NCBI RefSeq assembly: GCF_000744225.1
Contig: NZ_JQLN01000005.1
Location: 2,131,001-2,195,000, forward strand
Length of the DNA stretch: 64,000 bases
Direction: 5' to 3'
From: Kitasatospora mediocidica KCTC 9733
GTDB lineage: Bacteria; Actinomycetota; Actinomycetes; Streptomycetales; Streptomycetaceae
A program made the position numbers and the translations under genes. This document shows, in pieces, positions 61,043 through 64,000 of this stretch; the first letter of the stretch is position 1, and each line of letters begins with the position of its first letter. The notes below the pieces were generated by a model. That model made no database searches, was not told the origin of the DNA, and saw nothing but the letters and a program-made list of their open reading frames with translations.

Positions 61043-63850
61043 TTGCGCCTTCGCCATGTCGCCGGCCTCGCCGCCGCGACCACCATCACCCTGCTCGGCC
61101 TGCCGGCGCTCCCGGCCGCCGCCGACGCTGTGACCACGCTGTACGTCGACAACTCGTCCCTCACCGCGTGCAGCGATGCGGGCACCGGCACGCAGGCGCA
61201 GCCCTACTGCACGATCTCGGCGGCCGCGAAGGTCGTCCAGCCCGGCCAGACCGTTCAGGTGACCGAGAGCAGGTTCGGCTACCCCGAGGAGGTCGACCTC
61301 ACCCGCTCGGGGACGCCTGAGCAGCCGATCACCTTCACCGGCAGCGGAACTCCGGGCGGCTATGCGGGGGCCCTGATCTCGGGTGGCACTACGACCGGCG
61401 GAGCACCGCTCGGGCACGCGCTGCGCATCAACGGCGTGCACGACGTCACGTTCAGCGGATTCGACTTCGGGTCGGCGGTGCCGGTCACGGTGGTCGACTC
61501 CAGTCGGATCACCATCGACAACAACTGGGTCGCCGCCCAGCTGCCGTCGCCCACCCCGTCCCCCCTGCCCACCTCCGTGGCGGTCTCGGGGCACAGCGAC
61601 CACGTGTCGATCACGCGGAACCGGATGGAGACTGTCTACGGCGTGGCCGTCTCGGCGGGGGCGCAGTCCACGGTGATCAGCACCAACGAGATCGACTCGG
61701 CTATCGGTGTCCCGGTCACCGCGGACGATGCTCCCGGGACGGCCGTCACCAACAACACGATGCGTTACCAGTGCAACGGAGGCGTGTCCCTGACCGGCGC
61801 GTCGACGGGATCGTCGGTGGAGAACAACGTCATCGTCGGCAGCCTGGACAACTACTGCCCGGCCGGCGCTTCGGGGAACCTGATCTCGCTCTCCGCCGAC
61901 TCCGTCGCGCAGAGCAGGGTGGACTACAACATCGTCCACCCCGCCGCCGGTCAGACCTCGTACAGCTGGGCCGGTACGGGCTACAGCTCGGTGGCGGCGC
62001 TGCAGAGCGCCACCGGTCAGGGGGCTCACGACCTCGACGAGGCCGTGCAGTTCGACAGCCGCGTCGGCACGCGCGTCGCCCTCCTCAAGGACGGTTCCGC
62101 GGCGATCGACTCCGCCGACCCGCAGGCGCCCGGCATCCTCGACACTGACCTGCTCGGCAACAAGGCCGCCGACGACCCGACCGTGGCCAACGGCCCGGGC
62201 GGGAGCTTCCGCGACCGCGGGGCCGTCGAGTTCCTGGGTCTGACCTCGGCGTCGCTGGAGTTGCAGGGCCCGTACCTTCCCACCCAGGGCCCCGCTCCGC
62301 TGGTGGTGTCGATGCAGGCGTCGGCGGTCAACCGCTGGAACACCAGCCTGACTTACGCCTTCGACTTCGGTGACGGCAGTGCACCGGTCATCAGCACCAA
62401 CCCTCAGGTCACCCACACCTACCTGACCACCGGTGGCTACCGGCCCTCGGTCACCGTCACGGACGGGGTCGGCGGATCGCTGACGGCGAGCGTGGCGAGC
62501 ACGCCCTCCCCGGTCCGGGTGACCGATCCGGGATCGCTGGCAGCGACCGTGGCCGTGACTCCCGGAGCGGCACCGCTCGGCTACCACTTCGCGGCGAACG
62601 CCACGAGTCCCTGGATCGTCAACAGCTACCAGTGGACCTTCGGTGACGGCACCACGGGCACCGGCGCCGGCGTCGACCACACCTACCAGAGGGCCGGCGG
62701 CTACACGGCCACCCTGACCGCCTCCGACGAGGGCGGCCACACGGTGACCGTCCAGCAGGACGTCCAGGTCGCGCTGCGGCCCGCGGGCTACGTCCCGGTC
62801 GCGCCCACCCGGTTGCTGGACACCCGCACCACCGCCACCGCCCGCCTCGGGGCGGGCAGCGCGACCCTGGTCGCGCTTCCGGTGCCCGCCTCCGCCACCG
62901 CGGTGGTGCTGAACGTCACCGCGACCGGCGCGACCGATTCGACGCACATCGACGTGGCGCCAACCGACAACTCCGGCACCTCGACGCTGAACCTCCTCCC
63001 GGGGCAGACGGTCGCCAACCTGGCCACCGTGGCCGTCAGCCCGGGCGACTACGTCTGGGTCCGCAACAACAGCGGCTCGGTGGACGTCGTCGTCGACCTC
63101 TTCGGCTACTACGCGCCCGCCACCGCCGACAAGTTCACCACCACGGCCCCCACCCGCCTGCTCGACACCCGTACGGGCTCCGGCGCGGCGCTCGGGCCGG
63201 GCGCCGTCACCACCGTGCAGGTGGCCGGGGTGAACGGGGTGCCGGTCGACGCGACGGCGGCCGTCCTCAACCTGACCGCCACCGCGCCCGACAGCGACGG
63301 CTTCCTCTCCGCCTACGCGGACGGCACGGCCCGTCCGGGCACGAGCAATGTCAACTTCAGCCGGGGCCAGACCGTGCCGAACCAGGCCATCGTGCCGATC
63401 GGCGCCGACGGCAAGGTGGCGGTCTACAACTTCGCCGGCCACACCCAGGTGATCGCCGACCTCTTCGGCTACTACAGCCCGGAGGGTAAGGGGCTCTTCA
63501 CCCCCGTCGCCCCGATCCGGCTGGCGGATACCCGCACCGGTGCCGGGACCAAGCTCGGGCCGGGCGCCTGGCTCAAGGTCGGCGCGGCCGTCCCGGGCGG
63601 CGTCCCGGCGAACGCGACGGCGGTAGTGCTCAACGTGACCGCCACCGAGCCCGACACGGCGAGCTACCTGGCGGTCCGGGCCGATGGCACGGGCACCCCG
63701 GGGACCAGCAACCTCAACCTGGTGCCGGGGGTGACGGTCGCCAACCACGTCTTCACCGGGCTCGACGCCAACGGCGCCTACTCCGTCTACAACCTGGCCG
63801 GGCACACCCACGTGATCACCGACCTGTTCGGCTACTTCACCGACAACTAG
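61043..63850 (+). CDS. Secreted beta-helix / PKD protein with three C-terminal repeats
   Basis: A 935-residue exported protein. Start TTG 61043 (GGGGGAAC upstream) gives a clean signal peptide MRLRHVAGLAAATTITLLG ending AAADA; a GTG at 60974 would lengthen it. Residues ~30-400 form a right-handed beta-helix-like domain (NNWVAAQ, RNRMETVYG, NNTMRYQ). Two PKD-type domains follow (FDFGDGSAPVI, WTFGDGTTGTG). The end has three ~115-residue repeats, each from APTRLLDTRT to DLFGYY, a module seen in streptomycete exoproteins. No catalytic motif was identified. Confidence 0.85.
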   Translation: MRLRHVAGLAAATTITLLGLPALPAAADAVTTLYVDNSSLTACSDAGTGTQAQPYCTISAAAKVVQPGQTVQVTESRFGYPEEVDLTRSGTPEQPITFTGSGTPGGYAGALISGGTTTGGAPLGHALRINGVHDVTFSGFDFGSAVPVTVVDSSRITIDNNWVAAQLPSPTPSPLPTSVAVSGHSDHVSITRNRMETVYGVAVSAGAQSTVISTNEIDSAIGVPVTADDAPGTAVTNNTMRYQCNGGVSLTGASTGSSVENNVIVGSLDNYCPAGASGNLISLSADSVAQSRVDYNIVHPAAGQTSYSWAGTGYSSVAALQSATGQGAHDLDEAVQFDSRVGTRVALLKDGSAAIDSADPQAPGILDTDLLGNKAADDPTVANGPGGSFRDRGAVEFLGLTSASLELQGPYLPTQGPAPLVVSMQASAVNRWNTSLTYAFDFGDGSAPVISTNPQVTHTYLTTGGYRPSVTVTDGVGGSLTASVASTPSPVRVTDPGSLAATVAVTPGAAPLGYHFAANATSPWIVNSYQWTFGDGTTGTGAGVDHTYQRAGGYTATLTASDEGGHTVTVQQDVQVALRPAGYVPVAPTRLLDTRTTATARLGAGSATLVALPVPASATAVVLNVTATGATDSTHIDVAPTDNSGTSTLNLLPGQTVANLATVAVSPGDYVWVRNNSGSVDVVVDLFGYYAPATADKFTTTAPTRLLDTRTGSGAALGPGAVTTVQVAGVNGVPVDATAAVLNLTATAPDSDGFLSAYADGTARPGTSNVNFSRGQTVPNQAIVPIGADGKVAVYNFAGHTQVIADLFGYYSPEGKGLFTPVAPIRLADTRTGAGTKLGPGAWLKVGAAVPGGVPANATAVVLNVTATEPDTASYLAVRADGTGTPGTSNLNLVPGVTVANHVFTGLDANGAYSVYNLAGHTHVITDLFGYFTDN

Positions 63851-63884
63851 GCCACTGGGCCACTGGGCCACCACCCCGCGAACC

Positions 63885-63927
63885 CCTGGGCCCCGTCCGG
63901 TCGGCACCTGACCGGACGGGGCCCAGG
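63885..63927. terminator. Very strong hairpin terminator
   Basis: An 18-bp perfect stem (63885-63902 with 63910-63927) with GGCACCT loop lies 35 bases after the secreted-protein stop. It lies between that gene and a convergent gene end, so it probably serves both. Confidence 0.88.
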
Positions 63928-63944
63928 TCTGTCCGCTGCCCGGC

Positions 63945-64000
63945 CTACTCCACCGGATCGACCAGCCGGTGTCCGTCGGTCAGCAGGCCGGCCCGCTTGA
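63945..64000 (-). CDS. C-terminal end of a gene outside the window
   Basis: On the minus strand an open frame enters at 64000 and ends at TAG (63945-63947), reading ...KRAGLLTDGHRLVDPVE. It has host-like GC bias and faces the terminator at 63885. Too short to identify. Confidence 0.45.
   Translation of the reverse strand, partial: KRAGLLTDGHRLVDPVE

Noticed and set aside
60998..63907. Long minus-strand frame antisense to the secreted PKD protein
   Set aside because: Low-complexity Arg/Gly/Val composition, no domain; it mirrors the third-position GC bias of the real gene.
1..64000. CRISPR arrays, insertion sequences, rRNA genes
   Set aside because: No regularly spaced direct repeats of CRISPR type, no transposase with inverted ends and no rRNA sequence seen; the transposase-like domain is part of the integrase chain.

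Overview
The window is chromosomal DNA of a streptomycete-type actinobacterium (Streptomyces or a close relative such as Kitasatospora) carrying one complete-looking integrated prophage. Host segments (1-11066 and 54657-64000) are extremely GC-rich with the usual strong third-position GC bias. Their gene content is typical of the group: a PknB-like Ser/Thr kinase, TatA, a HisKA_3 kinase/LuxR regulator pair, TetR regulators, acyl-CoA metabolism and a secreted PKD/beta-helix protein. Between them lies about 43.6 kb of visibly lower GC with tightly packed, start/stop-overlapping phage genes.

Left host arm: histidine phosphatase end, ABC ATPase, Ser/Thr kinase, MerR regulator, MmcQ/YjbR-type protein, zinc-ribbon protein, two-component pair, large membrane protein, tatA, and the 3' half of an MFS efflux gene. 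Right host arm: the 5' half of the same MFS gene, its divergent TetR regulator with a palindromic operator, a small membrane protein, an acyl-CoA ligase and acyl-CoA dehydrogenase, a double-TetR regulator and a large secreted repeat protein. The prophage splits the MFS gene. Joining the two halves at a shared GTGTTG core restores an uninterrupted, family-typical MFS sequence, so attB, attL, attR and attP can all be written down.

Prophage layout: (i) 11.1-22.0 kb, plus strand: HTH protein, Cas4/RecB-like nuclease, RecA-like ATPase, C5 DNA methyltransferase (with a candidate overprinted gene), endonuclease VII, two-frame primase, metallophosphoesterase, sigma-like factor, nucleotide-metabolism protein and many small genes. 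(ii) 22.0-24.0 kb: an ATPase / XRE-DUF5753 / DUF397 cassette of the Streptomyces abaA/whiJ type, apparently cargo. (iii) 24.6-45.2 kb, minus strand: siphovirus structural genes in order HNH, small terminase, zinc-finger protein, large terminase, portal, MuF-like, scaffold, capsid, glycosyltransferase, head-tail connectors, major tail, frameshifted tail chaperones, tape measure, tail tip, endolysin, holin-like. (iv) 45.2-45.9 kb: non-coding DNA with a tRNA-like element and stacked hairpins. (v) 45.9-52.6 kb, plus strand: small genes, DnaE-type polymerase, ParB-like protein and clamp-like protein. (vi) a large serine integrase ending inside attR.

Features that most deserve a second look: the integrase reading frame runs through attP, so integration swaps its last 27 residues for a host-supplied stop codon; the integrase carries an IS5-transposase-type (DUF4096-like) domain at its C-terminus; a 16-bp sequence (GCTTAACGCTTGACAG and near variants) occurs ten times at the heads of phage transcription units and contains a perfect or near-perfect -35 box; and a DnaE-type polymerase and candidate clamp lie close together. 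All function names come from recognised motifs read by eye; no database search was run.
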